Both the position numbers and the translations under genes were made by a program. Below, in pieces: positions 1 through 9,566 of a DNA stretch of 64,000 nt. Numbering within the stretch: position 1 is the first letter of the stretch; each line of letters opens with the position of its first letter. The notes beneath the pieces were generated by a model that was not told the DNA's origin, searched no databases, and was given only the letters and a program-made list of their open reading frames with translations. The stretch spans positions 1,922,001-1,986,000 of the forward strand of contig JALJCQ010000004.1 of the NCBI GenBank assembly GCA_023091665.1, read 5' to 3'. The DNA is from Pythium myriotylum (Eukaryota > Oomycota > Peronosporomycetes > Pythiales > Pythiaceae).

Positions 1-830
1 GTGCGCGCGATCTGAGATTACGCACGCCAACTAAATTAAGTGATTGGACTGCTTGTGGACCAAACAGAGACGCAGCCAGTTGGCGGAGTGCGGACTATTG
101 GATTGGTCCGACTGCGGAGAGGCGAGGCGGCGTAACCAGCGTGGAAGCGGCGCGAGGTATCGGTTGCGGCGCGCCGTGGACTGGGCTCTCTGCTGGCGGT
201 CGCCTCGGAGAGGGATGACACCGAGGAAGCGTCGGGAATGCCGGAGAAGGATCACTGCAATCCATACTACACATTGAGACAGTGTGCTTCATGACCAGAG
301 AGCGTCAAAGCACCGCGTGTCGCACCATAATCTCAGTGGCGCTGTGTGCTGGACAGGGCAAGCGCGCGTGCGGAATGGACTGCCTGTTTGCGGCCAGTTC
401 GCACCGAGAGGGATCGGAGCACGGTCCGTCCCGCAACTACTGTGGGATCGTGGAGACGCGTGCTCGAACGCACTGGACGCTGGTGCCCGAGTGGACTGGA
501 CGGTGTGCTGGAGGTCTGCACCGACATGCATCCAAGGGGCACGGTTCGTCGCGCAACCGCCGCGCAAGTACGGAGACGGCGATTAGTACTTTGCTTGTGG
601 CCGGAGCGTGCCGAGAGAGATCACGGCGTACACTGTAGTGTGAGATCACGGGATAGTTTGTCGACTGGGACAATCATCGTCACAATCTACGAATTATGCC
701 GTGATCCCTCACCAGCTTCGAACCGTGTACGTTTGGACCGGGCGATTTGTTTGTGGTCCGCGCCAAGGGGCACGGTTCGTAGCGCAATCGCCCTGGAAGC
801 GAGGAGACCGAGTTTAGTACCGAAGAGTGT
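1..830. repeat. Degenerate tandem/dispersed repeat units, no gene
   Basis: Several diverged copies of one unit recur here. Each starts with a TGGACTGG or TGGACCGG-like block (near 48, 177, 377, 493 and 735). Later in the unit come forms of CCGAGAGGG or CCAAGGGG, GGCACGGTTCGT and GCGCAAYCGCC. Spacing is irregular, about 120-240 bp. The small open frames across it have no recognisable domain and differ between units, so I read this as non-coding repeat. Its nature is unknown; it could be an old satellite or a transposon remnant. Confidence 0.45.
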
Positions 831-2112
831 TGACCAAGGTCTTGGAGTAGGGGCTGGCGAAGCGGATGGAAGCGCCGCTCAAGTCGGTCCAAATCCTTCG
901 TTGTGACCTCTAAATACACAGAATCGCTCGCGACTGGACCCTCCGGTATCACCGCAAGTACTGTCGGAAACATAATTTCGCGTTGGGGAACGGCGAGCCC
1001 ATGTCGGTTTCCCTATCGAAGCGGCCATGCGACAGAAGGCTTCAACAGTTTCCGCCGAAAGCCATCCATCTCGCCTTCCGTGAACCACAGAAAGCCATCC
1101 GGAGACGCGCTGGATTTCTTTGGCCACGTGGGGGAGACGCAGAAAGAAGTCTTCGTGGAATGCGTTTGGGCCCACGGCTCCTCCCGTCTCCCTCGACGCC
1201 ACGCTTCGCGTGCCCAGTCGATTTCTTTCTCGCAGCCTGGATTTCTCTCACGCCGATGTGCGACTAAGCGGACGGTGCGTGACTCACCCATGAAATCCAC
1301 GGATCGTCAGCGGCACCATCCATGGTGCTGATGGATGGTGTCCCACGATTCCGTTGAGGGGCTGATACCAGCTGAGCGCTCGCTGCTCGACCGGTCCTCT
1401 TCAGCGGAAGCCAGCTGCTGCGGCAGATCAAAGTGCGTGCAAGTCCACCTGTCGCTTACGCGGCTTGATAGAATTTCTCCGGAAACAGCCGTACACTCCG
1501 AAATTGCAAAGTCCCCGTTCTGCCGGTCGTCGCCGGCGGGCGATCGGCGCGTCTTGAGGACCACGGCTCCTGTTGCTCGTGTCCTGGCGGCGGGAGATCC
1601 GCCGACGAGATCCGGACGCGGACGGCGGAAGATCGCGGCGGCGCGTGGCCGTTGGCCAACCGGCGAAGGCGCGCGGAACGTCGCGCGCTCGTTCCGCCTT
1701 GTTGGAGACAGTGGACACAACGGAGAAAGAGCCAGCAGCTGCTGAGATCGCATTTCCAAAACAAGGTGGGATGGGACCGACGACTTTCGCCTGTCCACTG
1801 CTATCCACGGCACCTTCTTCTGAGAACGACGTCGGGCGATGCGGCTTGCTGATCCAGCTGGCCGGCGCTGCGACGTGACGACGGGTAACTCCCGGGAGGC
1901 GTCGGTGTGTTTGTCAAAACACGGTGCCCGCAAGTGTCTCGTTCAAGAAGCGCCGCTCGCTCGATGCCACCGTGTTTTGGGTCCTCATGTTGCACTCGGG
2001 CGGTCTTGCTGGTCGACCGGCAGGGACCATCGGCAGCCCCACAAGGTCCTCCCGAGTGCCGAGAAACCAGCTGGCCTCGAGGGCAATCGAGGGCGGCGTG
2101 GCTCTCGCTCGC
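831..2112. other. Intergenic stretch, nothing recognised
   Basis: Moderately GC-rich sequence with short overlapping frames on both strands. None shows a domain, signal peptide or plausible gene structure. It presumably holds distal upstream sequence of the first LPMO gene. Confidence 0.4.
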
Positions 2113-2135
2113 CTCTCTCTCTCTCTCTCTCTCTC
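2113..2135. repeat. CT microsatellite upstream of LPMO1
   Basis: A run of about 11 CT dinucleotides ends roughly 85 bp before the LPMO1 start codon and about 38 bp before the putative initiator element. Pyrimidine tracts are common near oomycete promoters; a role here is inference. Confidence 0.7.
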
Positions 2136-2172
2136 AATGGCCATGCGTGTCGTGGTGGCCGCCGTCACCAAC

Positions 2173-2188
2173 TCTCATTCCACGATTC
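2173..2188 (+). promoter_or_regulatory. Inr/FPR-like core promoter of LPMO1
   Basis: TCTCATTCCACGATTC matches the oomycete initiator plus flanking promoter region pattern (CTCATTYYNCAWTTT) with few differences. It lies about 32-47 bp before the ATG, a usual distance in these organisms. A related box occurs before several other LPMO genes in this window. Confidence 0.6.
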
Positions 2189-2219
2189 GCCTCGAGCCTC
2201 ACAGCCACTTCCTCCAGCC

Positions 2220-3059
2220 ATGCAGATCGCGCTCATCGCCGCCTCCGCCGCCCTCCTCGCCTCGAGCGTCAACGCCCACGGCTACCTCGCGCAGCCGGCC
2301 GCCAAATTCCAGGGCGGCGGCGTCGACACCACCTACAACGGCAAGATCGACTCGTCCACGCTCGCGGCGCCGTTCGCCGGCAAGAAGTGGAACGACAACC
2401 CGACGGCCAACGCCAACACGTTCACGACCGCCTTCAAGGCCTCGAGCTACAAGTCGCTCAAGGCACTCATCGCCGGTGTCGCGCCGAGCCTCGATGCCAA
2501 CTGCGGCAAGACCGTGCTCGACGGCACGCCGGTTGATGTCAGCAGCATGAAGTCGGTCAAGTGGCAGAACGACCAGGAAAAGAAGGGTTTCGTCTCCTCC
2601 CACACCGGCCCGTGCGAGGTCTGGATCGACAACAAGATGGTGTTCCACGAGGACGAGTGTGTGAGCAAGTTCCCGGGCTACCCGGCCGAGATCCCGGTGG
2701 ATTTCTCGTCGTGCAAGGGCAAGTGCACGCTGACCTTCTACTGGCTCGCACTCCATGAGCCTCAGTGGCAGGTGTACAAGCAGTGTGCCACCATCCAGAA
2801 CGGAGCTGGTGGCAGCAGCGGTGGTAACAGCGGTGGCAACACCGGTGGCAACAGCAGCGGCAACGGTGGCTCCAGCAACAACGGTGGCAGCAGCAACAAC
2901 GGTGGCGGCAACAACGGTGGCGGCAACAACGGTGGTGCCAACAACGGTGGCTCCAGCAACAACGGTGGCGGCAACAGCGGTGGCAACGGTGGCTCGGCCC
3001 CGGCCCCGGCCCCGACCAAGAAGGCCTGCAAGCGCCGCGCTCGCTCGCTCCGCAACTAA
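2220..3059 (+). CDS. LPMO1: AA17-like lytic polysaccharide monooxygenase with Gly/Asn/Ser tail
   Basis: 279 aa, no intron. Residues 1-19 are a signal peptide ending ...SSVNA, so the mature protein begins with His20, as required for the copper histidine brace of an LPMO. The second brace His is probably His128 in SHTGPCEVW; LTFYWLALH (about 171-179) supplies a likely axial Tyr. The catalytic domain ends near 194 (YKQCATIQNG) and is followed by a GGNN/GGSS linker and a basic end KKACKRRARSLRN. AA17 enzymes are copper-dependent secreted oxidases of oomycetes, with cleavage of pectin homogalacturonan shown for a Phytophthora member; the substrate here is inferred. With LPMO2 it forms a subgroup distinct from LPMO3-10 (DTTYNGKIDSS and VKWQNDQEKKGF in place of NAEFTA and MDFQNNEYKEGF). 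The longer upstream frame is rejected because the signal peptide fixes this ATG. Confidence 0.9.
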   Translation: MQIALIAASAALLASSVNAHGYLAQPAAKFQGGGVDTTYNGKIDSSTLAAPFAGKKWNDNPTANANTFTTAFKASSYKSLKALIAGVAPSLDANCGKTVLDGTPVDVSSMKSVKWQNDQEKKGFVSSHTGPCEVWIDNKMVFHEDECVSKFPGYPAEIPVDFSSCKGKCTLTFYWLALHEPQWQVYKQCATIQNGAGGSSGGNSGGNTGGNSSGNGGSSNNGGSSNNGGGNNGGGNNGGANNGGSSNNGGGNSGGNGGSAPAPAPTKKACKRRARSLRN

Positions 3060-4395
3060 GCGGGCTTCAGCCACTCTCGATGTTAAAGATACGTATGTAT
3101 TGTGCGTAGTAACCTCCCAAGCGTGAAACAAATAGATTTGCGCGTCTTGAGCAATCCTCACCTCCTATTTGTACATGACATTGACTTGGACTCATCCAGC
3201 GCGTCGACGTCGGACCATATCTGGTCACGAACACATACACATTACCGACGAGGTACCGAGCAGCCACATGCATCAAGGATTTCTTCGAAGTTCAGAAAAC
3301 TTGGACGTGAGGGAAGCCGGCGCTGAGCTCGTGTAGTGTTGTGCACGAGAGGTTATTACAACGTACAGTAAGCATTTTATAATAAAGTGCTCAAATTGCG
3401 AAAAACAAATGCATGAAATAAAACAGGATATGCAATGATAATGGAGAAAGTGTGCGTCAAGTTTATCAGGATGACGGGGGAACAGCGCCCAGTAATCGGC
3501 GAACGATGGATGAGAAAAGATAGCACATACAAGCGCGTCTGGAAGGGATAGAGAGAAAGGACCATCATCGGAGGAAGCCTCGACACTGGACGGAACATGC
3601 CGCAGTCCCAGCTGAGATTACGGTCCAGCCCGTGGAGGACGAATCAGCAAATACACATATCCCAGTCCGTAATCTGGTTGGAAGCAGACCGAAAAATCCA
3701 GCGGAGAGTCTTCGTCCACGGACGCTCGCTTCGAAGAAATCGAGTTGGTAGAGGGCACGGAGGCCAGATCCAACCGTATACTAGAATTAGTGCAATAGAG
3801 ACTTGGATGTTACAACAAGGACACTCGACGCGAGTACTGAACACTAACTAAGTAGCCACTTTCCACTCTGTAAAAGTATATGTTCGGTATATAGCATAAT
3901 ATAAAAATATAAAAACAATGGCTAATAGGTGTGTATGGTTTGTCGCAAGTTTATACATCTGAGCTGGTTAACAACTGTCTCGCAGTGAGTGAGCCAGAAG
4001 GTCAATTCTGGGAGTGTAAAGTCGTGGCTCAAAAGATCCGGTCACAGGTCCACTATCAAATTTTAGAGTCTTTAGTCAATTGTCTCGGCCGATGGAGACT
4101 TACGATGGGACAACAAGGATCAATTAATAGAGGTTATTCTACGAATGTAGCCATGTGTGGTCACTGAGACTCATCCGTTCTTATCCACGTCGCGCCTCTG
4201 CGAAGCACGGAGCCACAATGGCGTTCTTGAACACCCGTTGGATGCGAACAAAATGCCGCGCCAGCCGCTTGAAAGACGCCCATGAAAGATCCAGGAAGAC
4301 TCGTTCCGCACAGTCGCCTCACCCACCGCTACTGAAGAGCCGCTATCGACCAGTTCGCATTTCGTCGCGAAAGACACAAGAGACTCATACACAAA
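3060..4395. other. Intergenic region between LPMO1 and LPMO2
   Basis: No coding signal is seen. An AATAAA-like site in TTATAATAAAG near 3377 may serve the LPMO1 transcript. A strongly AT-rich patch lies at about 3885-3925. The last 100 bp before LPMO2 contain CAGTTCGCATTTCGTC near 4350, an FPR-like promoter candidate. Confidence 0.4.
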
Positions 4396-5649
4396 ATGCT
4401 GTCAAGCCGTGTTATCCACACGACAGTTGCTGTCGCAGTCGCGACTACCATCCTCTCTTCGAGCGTGGACGCCCATGGCTACCTCTCGCAGCCAGCGGGC
4501 ACGAAGGGGGGATACGACACGACCTACAACGGCAAGATTGATTCGTCCACACTGCCTGCCCCGTTCGCCGGTAAGAAGTGGAACGACAACCCGACGGCCA
4601 ACGCCAACACGTTCACGACCGCCTTCAAGGCCTCGAGCTACAAGAACATCAAGGCCCTGCTTGATACTGCGGCGCCTGGATGCAAGAGTGTGACCGATGG
4701 CACCACCGTTGATGTGAGCGGCATGAAGTCCGTCAAGTGGCAGAACGACCAGGAGAAGAAGGGTTTCGTCTCCTCCCACACCGGCCCTTGCGAGGTCTGG
4801 ATCGATAACACGATGGTGTTCCACGAGGACGAGTGTGTGAGCAAGTTCCCGGGCTACCCGGCCGAGATCCCGGTGGATTTCTCGTCGTGCAAGGGCAAGT
4901 GCACGCTGACCTTCTACTGGCTCGCACTCCATGAGCCTCAGTGGCAGGTGTACAAGCAGTGTGCCACCATCCAGAACGGCGGTGGCGGTGGTGGCGGCGG
5001 CGGCAACAGTGGTGGCAACGGCGGCAGCAGCAACAATAGTGGTGGCGGCAACAACAACGGCGGCGGTAACAACAGCAACGGCGGCGGTAACAACAACAAC
5101 GGCGGCGGTAACAACAACAACGGCGGCGGTAACAACAACAACGGCGGTGGCAACAACAACAACGGTGGTGGCAACAACAACAACGGTGGTGGCAACAACA
5201 ACAACGGTGGTGGCAACAACAACAACGGTGGTGGCAACAACAACAACGGTGGTGGCAACAACAACAACGGTGGTGGCAACAACAACAACTTTGGTGGTAA
5301 CAACAACAACGGCGGTGGCAACAACAACAACGGTGGCGGTAACAGCCAGAACAATGGCGGCGGTAACAACAACAACGGTGGTGGAAACAATAAGAACAAC
5401 GGCGGTGGCAATAACAAGAACAACGGTGGTGGCAACAACTTTGGTGGTAACAACAACAACGGTGGTGGAAACAACAAGAACAACGGTGGCAATGGCGGTG
5501 GTAACCAGTCTGGTAACAAGAACCCTGGCTCTTTCGACTTCTCCACTCTCAACAACGGCGGCAACAACGGCGCCAACCGCAACGGTAACAGTGGTAATGA
5601 CGGCAAGAAGTGGGGAAGCTGGGGCAGCTGGCGTTCGCTGCGTGCGTAA
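4396..5649 (+). CDS. LPMO2: AA17-like LPMO with very long Gly/Asn repeat tail
   Basis: 417 aa. The signal peptide (1-26, ending SSSVDA) leaves mature His27 in HGYLSQP. The catalytic domain is close to LPMO1, with SHTGPCEVWIDN holding the second brace His, LTFYWLALHEPQW, and paired cysteines. It ends at YKQCATIQNG near residue 195. Then follow about 170 residues of GGGNNNN repeats, encoded by an 18-bp minisatellite, with a few GGNNFGG and NNKNNGG interruptions. The end is aromatic and basic: FDFSTLNNGG, then KKWGSWGSWRSLRA. FDFSTLNN echoes the FS-LN element of the LPMO3/4/7/8/10 tails, and the last residues RSLRA echo LPMO1. Long stretches are identical in DNA to LPMO1 (see findings). The tail may be a flexible spacer or a self-associating or wall-adhesive segment; that is inference. 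Confidence 0.9.
   Translation: MLSSRVIHTTVAVAVATTILSSSVDAHGYLSQPAGTKGGYDTTYNGKIDSSTLPAPFAGKKWNDNPTANANTFTTAFKASSYKNIKALLDTAAPGCKSVTDGTTVDVSGMKSVKWQNDQEKKGFVSSHTGPCEVWIDNTMVFHEDECVSKFPGYPAEIPVDFSSCKGKCTLTFYWLALHEPQWQVYKQCATIQNGGGGGGGGGNSGGNGGSSNNSGGGNNNGGGNNSNGGGNNNNGGGNNNNGGGNNNNGGGNNNNGGGNNNNGGGNNNNGGGNNNNGGGNNNNGGGNNNNGGGNNNNFGGNNNNGGGNNNNGGGNSQNNGGGNNNNGGGNNKNNGGGNNKNNGGGNNFGGNNNNGGGNNKNNGGNGGGNQSGNKNPGSFDFSTLNNGGNNGANRNGNSGNDGKKWGSWGSWRSLRA
5040..5345 (+). repeat. 18-bp minisatellite coding (GGGNNN/N)n in LPMO2
   Basis: Tandem units of the form GGTGGCAACAACAACAAC, about 16 in a row. The first units use GGCGGTAAC and later ones GGTGGCAAC, so there are homogenised blocks inside the array. 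Unit length is a multiple of three, so copy-number change alters tail length without frameshift. Confidence 0.85.
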
Positions 5650-5749
5650 AGGTTCGAACACTGCTCAAGCCGTAGTTTGTGAACGTTCTACGTCATTCTT
5701 GGAAATGAGTGTAAATCAAAAGCTTAGATTATCAAGTTTAGTTTTACTT

Positions 5750-8065
5750 TCACCCGAACGCCTCTGCACAGAGATCAATGCTAGTGGGACTGGTGTTCAT
5801 TTGGCTGGCGACACGAGCAGCCTCTAGAGGCCCAACAGGGAGTGTCACAACAGCAGCACGACCGCTTGGAAGGGGAGCTGTCGCCTCACTGAGCGATGAC
5901 CCTGGCGAGTGGAACCGAACACCAGTAGTTGCGTTCAGAATATACGATTCACCAGTGGATTCATCGATCTTCCTTAGCCACTGGGGAGTGTCGAACTGAA
6001 TCTCACCAGTACCAGTATGGACGTACCGCATCGCCTTCGCTCCACTCGCAATTATCGGTTCTTCGACCCACACATTATCCATCGCAGGAAGAAGATCGCT
6101 GAGAGCCTCCCCGCTTGGCCCCGCTGATCTATGAGATGTTGCAGATAGCTCAACCTGTAGCGATTCTGCCGTTGTAGGCAGGTTGACGATATGTTCTACT
6201 CTTTCTCTCATCAGGTTGCTGAAGTCCAAGACAGGCACTGGACCCTCTAGGTCCGATCGACCGTTGAAAAACAACCCCGGTGACGATGCATGGCGAGCAA
6301 GAGTTGAGAGGTCAGAAGAATCAATGCGAATCTTATCGCTGTGCTGCCTCGAGAGCACTGACGTCTTGCGCTCATCAGTGCTGAGCTCGGGATTTGACGG
6401 CACAGAGGGTGTGTCCACCCGGTGCCACAGAGGTTTTGCACCAGTATCACTAGCACCTACTGATACTTGCTTAAAGGTCACTGACTCGCTCACCCCAACA
6501 CTCGGTTCGCCTGATATTCTCATTTTGATCTTTGTTTTGTTCACGTCGAACCATCGTCGGGAGTGATCTCTCAATTTTACTTGGACAGACGGGCCATCGC
6601 CAGCGCTCTCACCTGGTGAGCAAGCTATCACCTTACCGTTTAGAACGGTTCGATCGGACTTGTCGTAGACATCAACTCGGTATCCAGTCAGGATTGGTTC
6701 GAGGTCAGGCCATCGATCGACGGTGAGCTGCACTCTTGCCTTCGCAACAGCGAGGTTGACAGTCGTGGTTGCCGTCATATCTTTGATTCCAGGTAACACT
6801 GAACTTGAACCGATGCTACTCCCTGGAGCAAGTTCGACGCGATACACATGCGGATTTTCATGGTGCGATTGAACCACCCTGTGCTTGATGAACTGTTTCG
6901 TCATGGGTTCAAGTAACTCAATTGCATCTCCTTCTTTCAGCCTCGGAAGAATTAGACGCGAAGGATGCTCCTTCTTGGATGGATCATGACCTCTCAGTTG
7001 GTGTTGACGATCGTCCAACTTGGTGTTGATCGGTTGACACAAGTCTGTGTTCTCTGAAGAGAACTTCACTTCCTGCTCCTGGTCAGTTCTGCCACCAGCA
7101 CGAAGCTCAGCTTCGACATCCCCGTGTGCATCTTGATCTACGCGTCCATGGCTCTCCGCAAAAAAGACAAGTTTAAATGTCTGGGAAGTTAGGTCGAGCC
7201 ATTCGACGCCGGGGTCGATGAACCGAATAGGAGTGAGCTTGCCAACTTCAGCAGCCTTCAAGATCACTCCCCGGCGAAACTCACCATGCATGGGAGAATA
7301 TACCTCAACTGTCTGACCCAGGGGAACATTCTTCAGGGTGACCAACCCGTGAATGACGACCTTGAAACTCTGCTCACGCATCAGGATCTCAAAAAATTGG
7401 CGAGTTTCGTTGTATAGCTGGAGAGTGTTGTTTCGTCGAGAGCAAAGCAACGCTCCTTCGCTGAATCTCCCGGTCTCATCACAAATCTCAACATGTCCAC
7501 CCTCTGTATACCAGTCAAAATCGTTTGCGTCGATGACAGGGAGATTAGCCGGGCAGTAGCCACGGATACCTTCACTATGGGAATGCGGAGTAGTGGTGAT
7601 CATAGCGCACTGTCGATGTTGGATTTCCCTGTGTGGGCTTGATATTCTAGGTGGAGAAGCATTCGCAACCACTTTGAATGCATTCATTGTCATATCCCTC
7701 CAATCTTTGCGCCCGTCATCAAAGATGATCAGGGCGCAGTTCAGTTCACTGTCAATTTGCTTGATGACACCGCGCTCAAAGGTGACATTGTTGTGTTTCT
7801 CTGGTACGGCGATCTCGATTTCCCATCCAATCATGCTCGGATCGATGTTTGTGAAGTCTCCGATGCCGTAGAGGACTTTGTAACTAATTCGAGATAAGTC
7901 TAGCTCTCGAAAATGCTCGTACGGTGACACCTGCACCGCGCACTTGTGCGAAGCACCAGGGTCGACATCCATGACGCGACCTTCGATAAAACGCCCCGAA
8001 GTATCATCTTGACACTGAGAAAACTCAATCAAGTCTCCAATCCGGATAGGGAAGGCAAGTGCCAT
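5750..8065 (-). CDS. Large protein with repeated Tudor-like modules and a C-terminal WW-like segment
   Basis: 771 aa from the ATG at 8065 (MALAFPIRIGDLIEF). An in-frame upstream extension to 8209 lacks domain sequence and is not preferred. At least five modules of about 60 residues repeat the pattern hydrophobic-G-x-x-[IV]-E, then an acidic or basic turn, GxV and a final FK[VL]V. Examples are GDLIEFSQ...GRVMDV, GWEIEIAV...ERGVIKQ, GQTVEVYSP...RRGVILK, GDAIELLEP and GYRVDVYDK...NGKVIAC. This resembles Tudor/agenet-type or similar small beta-barrels. Near the C terminus, RYVHTGTGEIQFDTPQWL and ESTGESYILNATTG look like a degenerate WW pair. The role is unknown; chromatin or cytoskeletal binding are guesses. 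It lies tail-to-tail with LPMO2, only about 100 bp apart. Confidence 0.6.
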   Translation of the reverse strand: MALAFPIRIGDLIEFSQCQDDTSGRFIEGRVMDVDPGASHKCAVQVSPYEHFRELDLSRISYKVLYGIGDFTNIDPSMIGWEIEIAVPEKHNNVTFERGVIKQIDSELNCALIIFDDGRKDWRDMTMNAFKVVANASPPRISSPHREIQHRQCAMITTTPHSHSEGIRGYCPANLPVIDANDFDWYTEGGHVEICDETGRFSEGALLCSRRNNTLQLYNETRQFFEILMREQSFKVVIHGLVTLKNVPLGQTVEVYSPMHGEFRRGVILKAAEVGKLTPIRFIDPGVEWLDLTSQTFKLVFFAESHGRVDQDAHGDVEAELRAGGRTDQEQEVKFSSENTDLCQPINTKLDDRQHQLRGHDPSKKEHPSRLILPRLKEGDAIELLEPMTKQFIKHRVVQSHHENPHVYRVELAPGSSIGSSSVLPGIKDMTATTTVNLAVAKARVQLTVDRWPDLEPILTGYRVDVYDKSDRTVLNGKVIACSPGESAGDGPSVQVKLRDHSRRWFDVNKTKIKMRISGEPSVGVSESVTFKQVSVGASDTGAKPLWHRVDTPSVPSNPELSTDERKTSVLSRQHSDKIRIDSSDLSTLARHASSPGLFFNGRSDLEGPVPVLDFSNLMRERVEHIVNLPTTAESLQVELSATSHRSAGPSGEALSDLLPAMDNVWVEEPIIASGAKAMRYVHTGTGEIQFDTPQWLRKIDESTGESYILNATTGVRFHSPGSSLSEATAPLPSGRAAVVTLPVGPLEAARVASQMNTSPTSIDLCAEAFG

Positions 8066-8264
8066 TATCAATGGACACCTCTGACCAGACCTTGCTTTTG
8101 CCCTTTCTTGATATCTACATTTGCAACGCATACGAGCGGTTATGGTTCCCCAACTGACGATTTGGATGTAACTGCTGAAACTGGTAGAAGCTGGCTTGAA
8201 GCCGTCCATTCACATCCTGAGTCCTCATGGTCGAACTGTAAGCCTACACTCGCATCCGTCCAAA

Positions 8265-9375
8265 CTAAGCATCGGCGTGTTCATGCACTTTCGAGTATGG
8301 CGCCATGATGCTGAGACCCCCATCCACTACGACACAGAACGTTGTCAGCATGATTGGCGCCCAAGCAGGGTCAACGCCAAGTACCATAAAATGTTTGTCC
8401 GGTGATAGAAGCAGCCGAACTGCTCGCTAGGAAGGCTGCAAGCTCGCCAACATCCCCCCCAGTTGCATTGCGCCGCAAAGGAGAGTGCTCTTCGGCATAT
8501 CTCCTCATTTTCTTCAGAACGAAGCATTAGCTTAGTAGCCACAACAAACTAGCTCTGTCATTTTACATACAGATATTCCAGGGATTCCGCGCGCAGACAC
8601 TGTGTTCATTGGGCCTGGGCTTAGGCAGTTCACCCGAACCCCGCTCTCTCCAAGCTCGTACGCCAGTTGGCGCGAAGTTGCCTCAAGAGCTGCTTTGGCA
8701 GGTCCCATCACGTTGTAGTTTGGCACAATCTGCACGAGGTTTCAACGTCAGTCCTAACTGCATTCACTTTGCAAACCAGCGTCTTGTGCAAACCTTTGTG
8801 GATCCGGCGTATGACAGAGCCATGATAGATCGATCGCGCGGCTCGCCAGCGGTCAGCATTGGCAGCGCCGCACGCGTCAGCGCGATCAAACTGTACGCGC
8901 TTACATCGAGCGCTTGGTTCCACGCGGCGCGCGAGGCGTGGAGAGTTCCTTTCTCCTGGAACGTCTCGCGCGGGGCAAACGCGACCGAGTGCACCAAGAT
9001 GTCGAGCTCGCCGCCGAACGCTCGGTCGCAAGCATCCATGAGCGACGCGATGGACTCGTCGCTCTCGACGTCGCAGTCCGCAAAGTGGAGCGTCTGCGGC
9101 TCGCTGGCCGCGGCGGCGTGTGGGTCGTGCGCGCTGTGCGTGTTGTGGGTCTTGAACGGCAGCTCGAACGCGCAGGCTTTGATCTGGGCCTCCGAGAGCG
9201 GCGAGCGCGACGCGACGACGCAGCTCGCGCCGTGGGCCAGCAGCGCGTGCGTGACACTGGCCGCGAGCGAGTGCTTGTTGAGCAGCCCGACGACGAGCGC
9301 GCGCCTGCCCAGCAGCGACGGCGCCAGCTTCCCAGCGACCATGGCTTTCCCTCCCGATCCTCGAGCTTCAACCAC
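8265..9375 (-). CDS. fabI: FabI-type enoyl-ACP reductase, four exons
   Basis: Join, in coding order: 9375-8794, 8729-8571, 8511-8385, 8326-8265; 309 aa. The three introns are 64, 59 and 58 bp and all are GT-AG. The spliced protein is an atypical short-chain dehydrogenase of the FabI/InhA kind. It has an N-terminal Rossmann start ([15 protein letters not shown]), a [10 protein letters not shown] nucleotide-adenine region, LVHSVAFAP, and the catalytic Tyr-x6-Lys in YNVMGPAKA formed across the first junction. Further along are [18 protein letters not shown], then [20 protein letters not shown], and [15 protein letters not shown] formed across the last junction. It reduces trans-2-enoyl-ACP with NAD(P)H in type II fatty acid synthesis, so mitochondrial or plastid-derived location is expected. 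The ATG at 9342 would give 298 aa and is an equal candidate. It is divergent to the Rad2 gene. The final short exon is my own prediction. Confidence 0.8.
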
Positions 9376-9566
9376 CAGAATGCCGCGAACAGAACCACGT
9401 CCTGGATTTATGTGGTGGAGAACGTAGATTAAAGTGTCAACAGTCTCCCACAGTCATGGGTTTTTGGATTGTTGCTGTTTAATAGCGTGGTGGACACTAT
9501 TCGGTTGGGGCTTGAAGCAGAGTGATGGTCGTGGTCGCGTCTTGGAAGGCTTGGGAACATTGGAAG

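Noticed and set aside
5040..5345. CRISPR-like array
   Set aside because: The regular repeats are coding (Gly/Asn) without unique spacers, in a eukaryotic gene.
4402..5661. 419-codon open frame antisense to LPMO2 (and similar ones antisense to LPMO1, 4, 7, 8)
   Set aside because: They mirror the repeats (Val/Thr or Leu/Pro-rich), follow from codon bias on the sense strand, and have no signal peptide or domain.
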